A stretch of 23,687 bases of DNA from JBCDBY01 sp039182715 (GCA_039182715.1 JBCDBY010000025.1:1-23687); one strand, 5' to 3'; shown: positions 10,401 to 16,482, numbered from the stretch's first letter. A program made the numbers and translations. Notes: generated by a model not told the origin, from the letters alone.

Positions 10401-10655
10401 CGGGATGGGCGGCTTGGTGCCGTCGCGCTTCGGTCCGTACTTGAGCTGCCAGAGTTCGAGGAACTCCTTGTACGGCACCATGACCCGCTCCTTGCCGGAA
10501 CCGAGCACCTGGTCGAGCTTGTCGTACGGCACGTAGATCTTGTGCAGTTCGGGGGGCTTCTTCTCCTCTTCCGCGGCGGGGATGAGCTCGGGGAACGGAT
10601 CGTCCTGGGCGAGCAGCGGGAACGCGAGCAGGAGAAGGGCAAGGGCCATGCGCAT
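7470..10655 (-). CDS. Large exported membrane-anchored protein, single unit of the same family (1,061 aa)
   Basis: This protein of unknown function has a signal peptide (MRMALALLLLAFPLLAQ). It is followed by KIYVPYDKL and, further on, VPYKEFLELWQ, matching the RVFLPAKQYHEL-type opening of the units in the next gene. The body is beta-rich, with many alternating hydrophobic and charged stretches. The family motif NNDRQFLALKLPEG lies near residue 797, followed by a VVYTHPID segment also found in its paralogues. Three membrane helices close the protein (about 989-1008, 1012-1032, 1036-1056). Unlike its neighbours it has no long coiled coil before the membrane part. It follows thiE by 34 nt and overlaps the next gene by 4 nt, so the two large genes are almost surely co-transcribed and translationally coupled. 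A second ATG at 10649 has better spacing from a GGGGG stretch and could be the true start. Confidence 0.87.
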   Translation of the reverse strand: MRMALALLLLAFPLLAQDDPFPELIPAAEEEKKPPELHKIYVPYDKLDQVLGSGKERVMVPYKEFLELWQLKYGPKRDGTKPPIPFTVESARYEGRVVDGIAVFDATLTVELFDDRWQRIPLAFSSVAFEEVRVDDEPGVLVPTKRGYELILRGQGRHTITTRFVAGVARGKEYNATSFGLPSVPLHRLSFRVDGKDTEMRIEPARAHSTTTEGDATVLLAFLGPQGKVKISWRAKPEERDVEPSLVFATDLVDVKVEERVVRGTAQFDLEVLRTPLAQFEVRIPDGVSVLEVNGKNIRTWGFADEARRRLQIALRKPVLGRDSVKIGFEGPVTVPGDLRAPVFRIEGAARERGWLRVQGAEGVGVRPNNLENIFQIDLATLPAPIRGGRQALGFRFPAVPYALDLRTERIEPRVTLLTRARLIVERRQVKLHTDFHFTVERAGIFTLALEVPDGIVLTDIGNSKLVDSWRETKEGDQRVLSLALRGRKLGKFTLPIRAVRTLDLNTPALPVPLIKVRGVQREEGTLSVFMDPGIDASAKTSGVVPVEIAKLQREDPYGATVPLRFGYRWRGRDPKVDFEVKARKPKVSCVVRNALQAEENKVRFATDLAFSIQYTGIEQVRVRVPKRIAENVKLEQTYEVKKVDDAVEAGREPTQTWTIELGGPVLGDLLLRFRYDEKFDSLKVNEKRNVPVAPVTPLDMHTTTSFVAVRKAPVLKIDTPTSDYEQIDPTELPAALRTEDVFLALRRLDEPAAFPLAIEKHAYQPVADLVVRHAHLKTVIPAEGDATTTAYLELLNNDRQFLALKLPEGSRVLELWVANDVKKPRLGDGGVILAELKTGLAKDAAFRVAVVYTHPIDRRGGLGSEVRLEGIDLPAYEDRGAPFQALLTWSVVYPGTWEVTGIDGNVVPARESRSDRSWVSRAVQALGGLVRPASGIGLSRPAKGRAMPAYEDIVPVHVERDARELLLTNGTGDGRAIVHYRTPAAQTSAIVFAVLAGIALVFGLARQFRPLVVGGVIAIGTLVLLAFSSYGWVPVFNGLLGGALVTTVVLWVLEKRGAKA

Positions 10656-10689
10656 GCCCCCAGCCTCGCGTATCGGCGACGGGAGCCGG

Positions 10690-11286
10690 TCAAAAGCGGG
10701 TCAATGCTCGTCGCAGCGCCTCGGCGGCGGCCTGCGGATCGTCCGCGCCGAGAATGGCGCGGGAGACGCAGGCGCGCCGGGCGCCCGCCTCGACCAGCGC
10801 CGGAAGCCGCTCCGCGTCGATGCCGCCGATCGGGAAGACGGGCAGATCGGTGGCGTCGATCGCCTCGCGGACCAGCGCGGCGCCGCGGGGCTCGTAGGTG
10901 AGCGCCTTCGTCTCGGTTGGATACATCGGGCCGAGGCCGATGTAGTCGGCGCCGCGCGCGCGGGCGGCCAACGCCTCGGCGCGGTCGTGCGTGGAGAGGC
11001 CGAGGAGGGCGCCCGGACCGAGCGCGCGCCGCACCTGCTCGATGGGGGCGTCGTCCTGCCCGACATGCACGCCGTCCGCGCCCGACTCTTCGAAGAGGTG
11101 CCAGCGGTCGTTCAGCACGAGCGGGACGTCGAGATGGCGCGCGAGCTCCTGCGCCCGCGCCAGGAAGGCGTCGTCGTCGAGGCGCTTGTCGCGCAGCTGC
11201 ACCAGATCGACACCTCCGGCCACCGCGGCGTCGATGGTGGCCCGCGGCGTCGTGCCGCCGACGATCAGGTAAAGCTTCGCGTCCAT
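10690..11286 (-). CDS. thiE: Thiamine-phosphate synthase ThiE
   Basis: ThiE joins hydroxymethylpyrimidine diphosphate and thiazole phosphate to form thiamine phosphate, in the cytoplasm. The 198-residue length fits the single-domain TIM-barrel family. Visible family motifs are Q30-L-R32-D-K34, N59-D60 (pyrimidine and phosphate contacts), DGVHVGQDD (71-79), the S98-T99-H100 loop, YIGLGPMYPTETK (115-127), the phosphate-binding PIGGI, and SRAILGADDP near the C-terminus. No other thiamine gene is in the window. It lies upstream of the two giant exported proteins on the same strand with a 34-nt gap, so it may share their transcript, though no functional link is apparent. It is divergent from the sigma-like gene with about 32 nt between starts, which leaves no room for a TPP riboswitch. 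Confidence 0.95.
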   Translation of the reverse strand: MDAKLYLIVGGTTPRATIDAAVAGGVDLVQLRDKRLDDDAFLARAQELARHLDVPLVLNDRWHLFEESGADGVHVGQDDAPIEQVRRALGPGALLGLSTHDRAEALAARARGADYIGLGPMYPTETKALTYEPRGAALVREAIDATDLPVFPIGGIDAERLPALVEAGARRACVSRAILGADDPQAAAEALRRALTRF

Positions 11287-11303
11287 GACTCTGGACCCCC
11301 TTT

Positions 11304-11309
11304 TACAAT
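11304..11309 (+). promoter_or_regulatory. -10-like hexamer TACAAT directly before a start codon
   Basis: TACAAT matches the sigma-70 -10 consensus at five of six positions and stands out in GC-rich surroundings. It ends 9 nt before the ATG at 11319. Transcription would be expected to begin around 11315-11317, giving a leader of only a few bases. No good -35 is seen at the usual distance (11281-11286 reads GTCCAT), so the call is tentative. Confidence 0.4.
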
Positions 11310-11318
11310 GGGGTGCTC

Positions 11319-11891
11319 ATGCAGGAGAACGGCTGGTCGCTCGTCCTCGATCCCGAGGTCGCCCATCCCGATCGGGAGGAGGCGTGGGACGAGCTGTGCC
11401 TCTGGGTGCGACGCCCCGTCATCGAGTATCTGCGGCGCAACCTGCGCGGGTTCCGCGAGCCGGAACGCGTGGCGGACGACCTTCTCGAGGAGGTGCAGAT
11501 CGAGTACGAGGGGAGCGGCGAGCAGGAACTGCGCCTGCGCGCCTGCATCGCCGCGGCGCTGCGCAAGCTCGAGCTGGAGCATGCGGTCGACGAAGAGTTC
11601 GACCGCGACTGGGCCAGTAGCCTGTTGCGTGCGGCGCTGCAGGAGATGAAGGGCGCGCTGCCGCGCACCTACGCCCTTCTGCTGCGCTTGTACGACAGCC
11701 CGGAGGGCGACGAGGCGAAGCTGGCGGCCAAGCTCGAGATGCCGCTCGAAGATGTCCACGACCAGCTCGTCGAGGGCCGCGCGGAGCTGCAGCAGCGCTT
11801 CCTCGACGAGGTGCGCAAGACGGTTGCCGACCCCGAGATGGCCGCCGCCGAAGCCGCCCACCTCCTCGTCTACACGCGCAAAATGTTCTAG
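11319..11891 (+). CDS. Divergent sigma-70/ECF-like protein
   Basis: About 190 residues with the two-part layout of ECF sigma factors. The N-terminal helical part (DELCLWVRRPVIEYLRR, then ERVADDLLEEVQIEY) resembles region 2. The C-terminal part (LPRTYALLLRLYD, then AKLAAKLEMPLEDVHDQLVEG) resembles the region 4 helix-turn-helix. Many consensus positions differ: the usual DxxQExF/FL segment of region 2 is replaced by DLLEEVQI. It is therefore either a divergent sigma factor or a sigma-derived regulator. I chose ATG 11319; a GTG at 11313 in the same frame would add two residues but would lie at or upstream of the predicted transcription start. No anti-sigma gene adjoins it. It is divergent from thiE and convergent with the metal-cluster operon. 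Confidence 0.75.
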   Translation: MQENGWSLVLDPEVAHPDREEAWDELCLWVRRPVIEYLRRNLRGFREPERVADDLLEEVQIEYEGSGEQELRLRACIAAALRKLELEHAVDEEFDRDWASSLLRAALQEMKGALPRTYALLLRLYDSPEGDEAKLAAKLEMPLEDVHDQLVEGRAELQQRFLDEVRKTVADPEMAAAEAAHLLVYTRKMF

Positions 11892-11954
11892 CGACTCGGG
11901 CCGATCGGCCCACGGAAGGCTTCCGCTGTCGTCGCTTCGTGTCCGGGGTCGTCA

Positions 11955-12107
11955 TTGGCAACAGAAACACCGAAACACAGCAACACAGAAGGGCCCCCGG
12001 AAGTCGTCCGGGGGCCCTTCTGTAAATCGAGTGGATTAGTGGATCGGCAGCGGAGCGTTCGGGTGCGCCGGCCACGAACTTCTGTGCTTCTGTGTTTCTG
12101 TGGCCAA
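11955..12107. repeat. Palindromic repeat-like intergenic element (about 150 bp)
   Basis: The gap between two convergent genes is bounded by imperfect inverted arms. The left arm (11955-11991) begins TTGGCAACAGAAACAC and the right arm (12079-12107) reads, on the other strand, TTGGCCACAGAAACACAGAA. Both arms are built of short ACAGAA/CACAG repeats. A 17-bp perfect hairpin (11985-12023) sits inside. The A-rich 'cacagaaacacag' wording is unlike the flanking GC-rich genes and resembles dispersed intergenic repeats in some environmental bacterial genomes; that comparison is from memory. No transposase is present, so it may be a MITE-like or REP-like unit. Confidence 0.55.
11985..12023. terminator. 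Strong hairpin between convergent genes, probable bidirectional terminator
   Basis: A perfect 17-bp stem (ACAGAAGGGCCCCCGGA pairing with its exact complement at 12007-12023) encloses a 5-nt loop. It lies about 95 nt after the sigma-like gene and about 110 nt after the DUF3299-like gene, the expected place for a shared terminator. There is no clean T tract on either side, so it could instead be only a structural part of the surrounding repeat element. Confidence 0.55.
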
Positions 12108-12133
12108 CGAGCGCTCGAGCCCAAGCGTGGAGC

Positions 12134-12853
12134 CTAGTAGCCCTTCGGCTCGACGAGCTTGTCGTACTTCACGCGGTAGATGCTCATCAGCACCCCGTCG
12201 TCGTACTCCTCGCCGACGCTGAGCGTGCCGTAGATCGTCGCGGGCAGGTCGAAGATGTTCGGCGCCGACATGCCCTCGTCCATGGTGACGTGGATCCACT
12301 CGTTCATCTGCGGGAAGATGCCGAAGCAGCAGTAGCTCTGGTCGCGCATGAGCAGGAACTCGGTGACGCGGCCGTCCTCGCCGCCCTTCACGCCGAGCAT
12401 GAAGCCGCGGATCGCGACCTTCTTGCCGTCGAGTTTCTCCACCGAATCGGGGATCTGCGTCTCCTCGGGCGGAGGCTCGTCCGGGTCGGGGTAGACGTAG
12501 CGGTAGTTGGAGAGTTTCGAAAAGCTCAGGGCCATGTAGCCCTTCTCCGTCACCTCGTCCTGCGTGACGGCTTCGAACTCGACCATCTCCGCCGGCGTGT
12601 CCGGGCGCTGCAGACGCGTGTCGAACGAGCCCTGCGTTCTGTGCTGCGGCTTTCCGTTCGGATCGACGAGCGGCGCGTCGAGCGGGGCTCCGGCGCGAAT
12701 CTCCAGCGGCAGCACCGGCTGCTGCTGGTAGGAGAATCCGCGCATGATCGCGTAGCCGAGGGCGACGCAGATCATCAGGCCGACGACGACCGCGAGCGGC
12801 TGCGTGAAGCCGCGCTGGCCGCGATGACGGCTAGTGCTCGTGGTCGTGGTCAT
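12134..12853 (-). CDS. DUF3299-like membrane-anchored protein
   Basis: About 239 residues. A Thr/Ser/Arg-rich N-terminus is followed by one membrane segment (about 14-32, PLAVVVGLMICVALGYAIM), then a periplasmic domain. The core KKVAIRGFMLGV ... EFLLMRDQSYCCFGIFPQMNEWIHV matches the DUF3299 pattern: a beta strand, a Cys-containing FLL/CCFG stretch, then P..N..I.V. The paired cysteines could bind metal. I chose ATG 12853, which overlaps the upstream gene by 23 nt; a TTG at 12862 in frame adds three residues. It is the last gene of a four-gene unit with an ABC ATPase, a FtsX-type permease and a His-rich lipoprotein. From memory, DUF3299 proteins sit beside the same partners in the Vibrio Zrg zinc-uptake locus. 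Its molecular role is not known to me. Confidence 0.8.
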   Translation of the reverse strand: MTTTTSTSRHRGQRGFTQPLAVVVGLMICVALGYAIMRGFSYQQQPVLPLEIRAGAPLDAPLVDPNGKPQHRTQGSFDTRLQRPDTPAEMVEFEAVTQDEVTEKGYMALSFSKLSNYRYVYPDPDEPPPEETQIPDSVEKLDGKKVAIRGFMLGVKGGEDGRVTEFLLMRDQSYCCFGIFPQMNEWIHVTMDEGMSAPNIFDLPATIYGTLSVGEEYDDGVLMSIYRVKYDKLVEPKGY

Positions 12854-13349
12854 GGTCACCAACGTGGTAATGGAAGGGCACGTCCTTGAAGCTCTTGCCG
12901 GCGAGGGTCACCTCGACCAGCTTGCCGTCGAAGTGGTCCTGCCGCTTCAGCTTGTCGTGCTGCCCGCGGAACTTGGAGGACTTGCCTTCCGGCTCCACGA
13001 GACTGGGCATGCTGTCGTGCGTGAGTTCGACGCGCACCGTCTCGTCGCCCAGCTTGAGCTCGACCGCGAGCGTCTTCATCGCGGACGGGACGGGCCGCTC
13101 GACGCAGCCGTCGAACAGATAGGCCTCGAGCTCGCCCGTTTCCGGGTACGCGAGCAGCTCGACCTGGAACTCGTGCTTGCCGAGCTCGATCAGCTGACCG
13201 CCGTACTTGGGCGCGTGCGCGTGGCCGTGCTTCTCGCCGTCGTGATCATGGCCGTGTTCGTCATCGTGATCATGGTCATGATGGTGGTCGTGACCATGGT
13301 GGTCGCAGCCGACGAAGAGAAGTGCGAGCAGAAGCGGCAGAGTTCGCAT
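12831..13349 (-). CDS. His-rich lipoprotein, probable metal-binding component
   Basis: 172 residues with a lipoprotein signal: MRTLPLLLALLFVGC gives a lipobox ending at Cys15. The mature N-terminus (16-46) is packed with His, Asp and Glu (repeated HDH and HGH), and the extreme C-terminus is also HDHDHEH, so metal-binding tracts flank the folded domain. The middle (about 47-160) begins KYGGQLIELGKHEFQVELL and looks like a small beta-rich periplasmic domain. Zn2+, Ni2+ or Cu2+ would all be plausible ligands. It lies 9 nt after the permease and overlaps the DUF3299-like gene, so it is co-transcribed with both. Compare ZrgA-type (DUF2796) His-rich zinc proteins; I see a functional analogy but cannot claim homology by eye. 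Confidence 0.85.
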   Translation of the reverse strand: MRTLPLLLALLFVGCDHHGHDHHHDHDHDDEHGHDHDGEKHGHAHAPKYGGQLIELGKHEFQVELLAYPETGELEAYLFDGCVERPVPSAMKTLAVELKLGDETVRVELTHDSMPSLVEPEGKSSKFRGQHDKLKRQDHFDGKLVEVTLAGKSFKDVPFHYHVGDHDHDHEH

Positions 13350-13358
13350 GGCAATATC

Positions 13359-14588
13359 CTATCGGAGGTTCGGGGCCACATCCGTCGCGTAGGCCTTGTA
13401 GGCGGGGATCACGCCGGCGACGGCGCCGAGCAGCACCATTCCGAGCGGAATCCAAACAAAGACGGAATTGAAGGAGAGGATCTCCAGCACCACGCCGGTG
13501 CGGGACCGGATCAGCGCCGCGGAGAAGCCGAAGATCCCGGCGTAGAGCGCGAATCCGAGCACGGCGCCCAGCAGCGCGATCGTGCTCGACTCGAGCACGA
13601 TGCTGGTCCAGACGGTGCGCCGCGATGCGCCGAGCGCGCGGAGGATCGCGAACTCGCGGCGGCGCTCGTTCATCGTGTTGTAGATGCTGGCGAGGATCGC
13701 CCCGGTCGCCACGGCGACCACCAGCCAGGCGACCACCCGCAACACGTCGACGAACCAGAAGAGCTTGTTGAACAGCGACAGGATCGCCGGCGTGACGAGC
13801 GCGAAGGTGTAGCGCGTCCCGCGCCGATTGAAATCCTGGGCGAGCTGCGGCCCGAACATCGGCGCGCGCAGGCGGATGCCGATGGAGGAGACCTCCTTGT
13901 GCTCGTCGGGGATCGGGACCTGCGGCTGCGGCACGTACTCGGTGCCGGCGCCGCGCAGCACGTGGCCTTCCATGCGCCAGATGCCCTCGATCGGAACCCA
14001 GATGGCTCGATCGGCGGGGGTGTTGGTCGGCTCGAGCACGCCGGTGACGACGTACTCCTCGGCGTGGCGCTGCGACGGGTCGAACACGGCGCCGTGGTAG
14101 GGATGGAAGACGTCGTTGATCCCGAGCCCGGTGCGCGCGGAGACGAAGCTGCCGATGACCGCTTCGCGTCGCTGTCCGTGGAAGAAGCGGCCCGGGCTCT
14201 GCACCTGGAAGAACGGCACCTTGGTCCAGAGCTCCTCGCTCGTGCCGACGATGCGGAAGCCCTTGTAGTTGTCGCCGGTCGCGAAGGGGATCGCGTACTT
14301 CACCCGACGGTCCTTGCGCATCTCGCGATAGAGCGAGAACGGAATGTTCCCGGTCGATGTCTCGAGGTGGAAGATCGTGTTGAGCACGATCTGCAGCTCC
14401 GAGCCGCGCGCGCCCAGGACGCCGTCGAAGCCGACCTCCGTCGCGGTAAACGCGTTGCGCGTCTGGTCGGCGATCGCGAACACCGAGAGCGCGAGCGCGC
14501 AGGCGAGGCCGGTCGCGATCACGGTGATGCTGGTCGACAGCTTGTGCAGCCCGAGATTGCGGCGCACCAGCAGGAAGATGCCGCTCAC
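13359..14588 (-). CDS. ABC transporter permease, MacB/FtsX family
   Basis: 409 residues from a GTG at 14588 that overlaps the ATPase stop (GTGA), with GGGAGAG a few bases upstream as ribosome-binding site. The layout is typical of MacB/FtsX/LolC permeases: one membrane helix near the N-terminus (about 19-40, SITVIATGLACALALSVF), a periplasmic domain of roughly 230 residues, then three C-terminal helices. The motif between helices (ERRREFAILRALGASRRTVW) is the family's coupling segment. Such permeases usually do mechanotransmission or lipoprotein/small-molecule export rather than simple import. Together with the His-rich lipoprotein it could load or release metal at the envelope. The open frame upstream of 14588 is an overlap with the ATPase and is not expected to be translated. 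Confidence 0.92.
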   Translation of the reverse strand: MSGIFLLVRRNLGLHKLSTSITVIATGLACALALSVFAIADQTRNAFTATEVGFDGVLGARGSELQIVLNTIFHLETSTGNIPFSLYREMRKDRRVKYAIPFATGDNYKGFRIVGTSEELWTKVPFFQVQSPGRFFHGQRREAVIGSFVSARTGLGINDVFHPYHGAVFDPSQRHAEEYVVTGVLEPTNTPADRAIWVPIEGIWRMEGHVLRGAGTEYVPQPQVPIPDEHKEVSSIGIRLRAPMFGPQLAQDFNRRGTRYTFALVTPAILSLFNKLFWFVDVLRVVAWLVVAVATGAILASIYNTMNERRREFAILRALGASRRTVWTSIVLESSTIALLGAVLGFALYAGIFGFSAALIRSRTGVVLEILSFNSVFVWIPLGMVLLGAVAGVIPAYKAYATDVAPNLR

Positions 14589-15271
14589 GCCGGCTCTCCC
14601 GCGCGGTTGAGCTCGGAGAGCTTCTCGCGCCGCTCGAAGGTGTCGAGCACCGAGGGGTCGTGGCTCACCAGCAGCAGGGCCGCGTCCTCGTCGCGGCACG
14701 ACTGCCGGATGAGCGCGAGCGCCTCGGCGGCGTGGCGCCGGTCGAGGTTGCCGGTCGGCTCGTCGGCGAGGACCAGCGCGGGACCGTTGGCGAGCGCGCG
14801 CGCGACGGCGACCCGCTGCTGCTGGCCGACCGAGAGCTGGCGCGGCTTGTAGTGCATGCGGTCGCTCAGGCCGACGCGATCGAGCAGCGACTGGGCGCGG
14901 CCGCGGTCGGCGCCCGGGCCGAAGGTCATGCCGAGCAGGACGTTCTCCAGCGCCGAGTAGCCGTCGAGCAGGTTGAAGGTCTGGAAGACGTAGCCCATGT
15001 GCATCGCGCGGGCGCGATCGCGGGCCGCCTCGGGCAGCGCGGTCACCTCTTCGCCCTGCACCACGATGCGGCCCGCGTCCGCCTGCAGGATGCCGGCGAT
15101 GAGATGCAGGAAGGTCGTCTTGCCGGTGCCGCTCTCGCCTTCGAGCGCGACCTGTTCGCCCGGCTCCATCGCGAACGACGCGATGTCGACGATCGGCGTC
15201 GTTTCGCCGTCGGGGGAGACGAACGCTTTGCGGAGGCCTTCGACCTGGAGCACGCTCATGAGCCCGGTCAT
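14585..15271 (-). CDS. ABC transporter ATP-binding protein, LolD/MacB type
   Basis: 228 residues that energise the adjacent permease. All nucleotide-binding motifs are intact: Walker A GESGTGKT (45-52), Q-loop YVFQ (Q97), signature LSVGQ (146-150) with the QQR tail, Walker B LVLADEP (D170, E171), D-loop GNLD, and the H-loop SHD (H204). The QTFNLLDGYSALENVLL segment after the Q-loop is typical of the LolD/MacB/FtsE branch. It is the first gene of a four-gene unit and is coupled to the permease by a 4-nt overlap. An alternative ATG at 15259 (MSVLQVEGLRKAF) removes four residues and gives a more family-like N-terminus; I see no strong ribosome-binding site before either. Confidence 0.93.
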   Translation of the reverse strand: MTGLMSVLQVEGLRKAFVSPDGETTPIVDIASFAMEPGEQVALEGESGTGKTTFLHLIAGILQADAGRIVVQGEEVTALPEAARDRARAMHMGYVFQTFNLLDGYSALENVLLGMTFGPGADRGRAQSLLDRVGLSDRMHYKPRQLSVGQQQRVAVARALANGPALVLADEPTGNLDRRHAAEALALIRQSCRDEDAALLLVSHDPSVLDTFERREKLSELNRAGEPA

Positions 15272-15318
15272 CGTAGATGAATGGGCGGAGTCATTAAGCT
15301 CCCGAGCCGGACGGCACG

Positions 15319-15342
15319 AAAAAAGGGCGCCCGAAGGCGCCC
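15319..15342 (-). terminator. Rho-independent terminator after the secreted 304-aa gene
   Basis: Read on the minus strand: GGGCGCC, a TTCG tetraloop, GGCGCCC, then six T. It lies about 18 nt after the stop of the 304-aa gene and just upstream of the ABC operon start. It should insulate the ABC/metal operon from read-through. Confidence 0.9.
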
Positions 15343-15360
15343 GGGAGTTCCGAATCGGGC

Positions 15361-16275
15361 CTAACCGCAGCCGGCGGGGATATCGACGGTCGTGCTGACC
15401 GACGCGATCGCGATCTCGGGCAGCTGGATGCGCACCGGCGTCTGCGCCGGGAAGATGCCGCCGACCGCCGCGCCGAGGTTGGTCTCGAACGTGTCGATGG
15501 GGCGCTTGATCTTGGTCTGCGTGGCCTGGATCTGCGTCTGCGACTTGAGCTGCGCGCAGAGCGTGCGCACGTACTGGTTGTAGTAGGCGCGCGTGTCGTC
15601 CGCGAACTTGCGCAGCTCCGGCGAGTTGAGCTCCTCGGCGTAGGCGTAGAGCTCCTCGTACGCCTTCTGGCGCTTCTTCTTGTCGAAGGTCGCGAACTTC
15701 TTCAGCGTGCCCTGCACGCGCTTGTTGATCTTGCGCTGCTTCTCGATCTGCTGACGGAACTTCTCGTTCCTCTCGATCTCCGCCTTGATCTGCGCGAGGT
15801 CATGCTTCGTGTACCACTTGCCGTCGACCTCCCACTGCACGAGGCCCTTGCGGCGGTTCAGCTCCTCGGGAGAGACCCACTCGCCCTCGTACTTCTTGTA
15901 GCCGAGCTTGCGGCGCGCACCGCGGTGGTCCTCGTCGATCTCGATGACGCGCTCGTAGGCGTTGCGGGCGCGGCTCGCCCACTCGTTCTCCTCGAGCCAG
16001 AGGCCGAACTCGTAGATCGCCTCGGCGTCTTCGTCGTCCAGCAGCGCGAGGCGCTCCTCGAACTCGTGCATGAAGCTCTTGCCGGCGACGATTCCCTTCT
16101 TGTCCTTGATCTCGCTCGCCCGCAGCACGTACTGCGCGTCGCGATCGGAGACGTAGATCTTGCTGCCCTTGCGGACGACGACGCCCGACAGGACGCGGCC
16201 GTCCTTGAGATAGACCTCGTCGGCGTGCGCCCACGACGCTGCCAGGAAGATGGTCAGGAGAATCAGGATTCGCAT
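15361..16275 (-). CDS. Secreted protein with N-terminal 'DEVYLKDGRVLSG' domain, unknown function
   Basis: 304 residues with a signal peptide (MRILILLTIFLAASWAHA, cleavage before DEVY). A small beta domain follows (about 19-62, DEVYLKDGRVLSGVVVRKGSKIYVSD). Next is a helical, TPR-like stretch (about 70-125, ending NAYERVIEIDEDHRGARRKLGY), then YEGEWVSPEELNRRKG. A Lys/Glu-rich helical or coiled-coil region (about 155-235) leads to a short C-terminal beta part. The opening domain and the 'YEGEWVSPEEL' element are combined in exported proteins I associate with planctomycetes; no function is known to me. The gene is divergent from groES-groEL and shares its 283-nt upstream region, but ends at its own terminator. 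ATG 16275 is preceded by GAGGGTGAAAGAA, a plausible ribosome-binding stretch. Confidence 0.85.
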   Translation of the reverse strand: MRILILLTIFLAASWAHADEVYLKDGRVLSGVVVRKGSKIYVSDRDAQYVLRASEIKDKKGIVAGKSFMHEFEERLALLDDEDAEAIYEFGLWLEENEWASRARNAYERVIEIDEDHRGARRKLGYKKYEGEWVSPEELNRRKGLVQWEVDGKWYTKHDLAQIKAEIERNEKFRQQIEKQRKINKRVQGTLKKFATFDKKKRQKAYEELYAYAEELNSPELRKFADDTRAYYNQYVRTLCAQLKSQTQIQATQTKIKRPIDTFETNLGAAVGGIFPAQTPVRIQLPEIAIASVSTTVDIPAGCG

Positions 16276-16341
16276 GGTTCTTTCACCCTCTGCCGACGGG
16301 GTCGACCTTGTGAACGCGCCCGGCGGGTCGCTTTCACGCCG

Positions 16342-16356
16342 CTGTCATTTTGTCAG
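16342..16356. promoter_or_regulatory. Near-palindromic site, candidate upstream activator site
   Basis: CTGTCATTTTGTCAG is an imperfect inverted repeat (CTGTCA / TGTCAG, five of six pairs) around TTT. It lies about 115-125 nt upstream of the sigma-54-like element, a typical distance for an enhancer-binding protein site. It could also serve the divergent secreted-protein gene, whose start is about 70 nt away. It is a single copy, so support is modest. Confidence 0.35.
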
Positions 16357-16465
16357 ATCGGCCGTGGGGCACCACGGCGTGCGGGCCAAATCGACAGACT
16401 GGACCGCTCCCCCTGCGAGGTCACAACCCGTTGCAGGACAAGCACTTGTGCGCCGGCTCAGGGAA

Positions 16466-16482
16466 TTGGCACCCCGCTTGGA
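16466..16482 (+). promoter_or_regulatory. Sigma-54-like -24/-12 promoter element before groES
   Basis: TTGGCACCCCGCTTGGA aligns with the sigma-54 consensus TTGGCACGnnnnTTGCA with correct spacing. The -24 GG is present, but the -12 GC reads GG. The start would fall near 16494, leaving about 65 nt of leader before groES. No CIRCE element and no convincing sigma-70 pair were found in the same gap. Confidence 0.4.

Noticed and set aside
11287..11318. TPP riboswitch before thiE
   Set aside because: Only about 32 nt separates the divergent starts, far too short for a THI-box fold.
13359..14699. Permease start further upstream at 14699
   Set aside because: The added residues are Arg/Pro/Ala-rich and overlap the ATPase. 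The GTG at 14588 forms a 4-nt overlap with a good ribosome-binding site.
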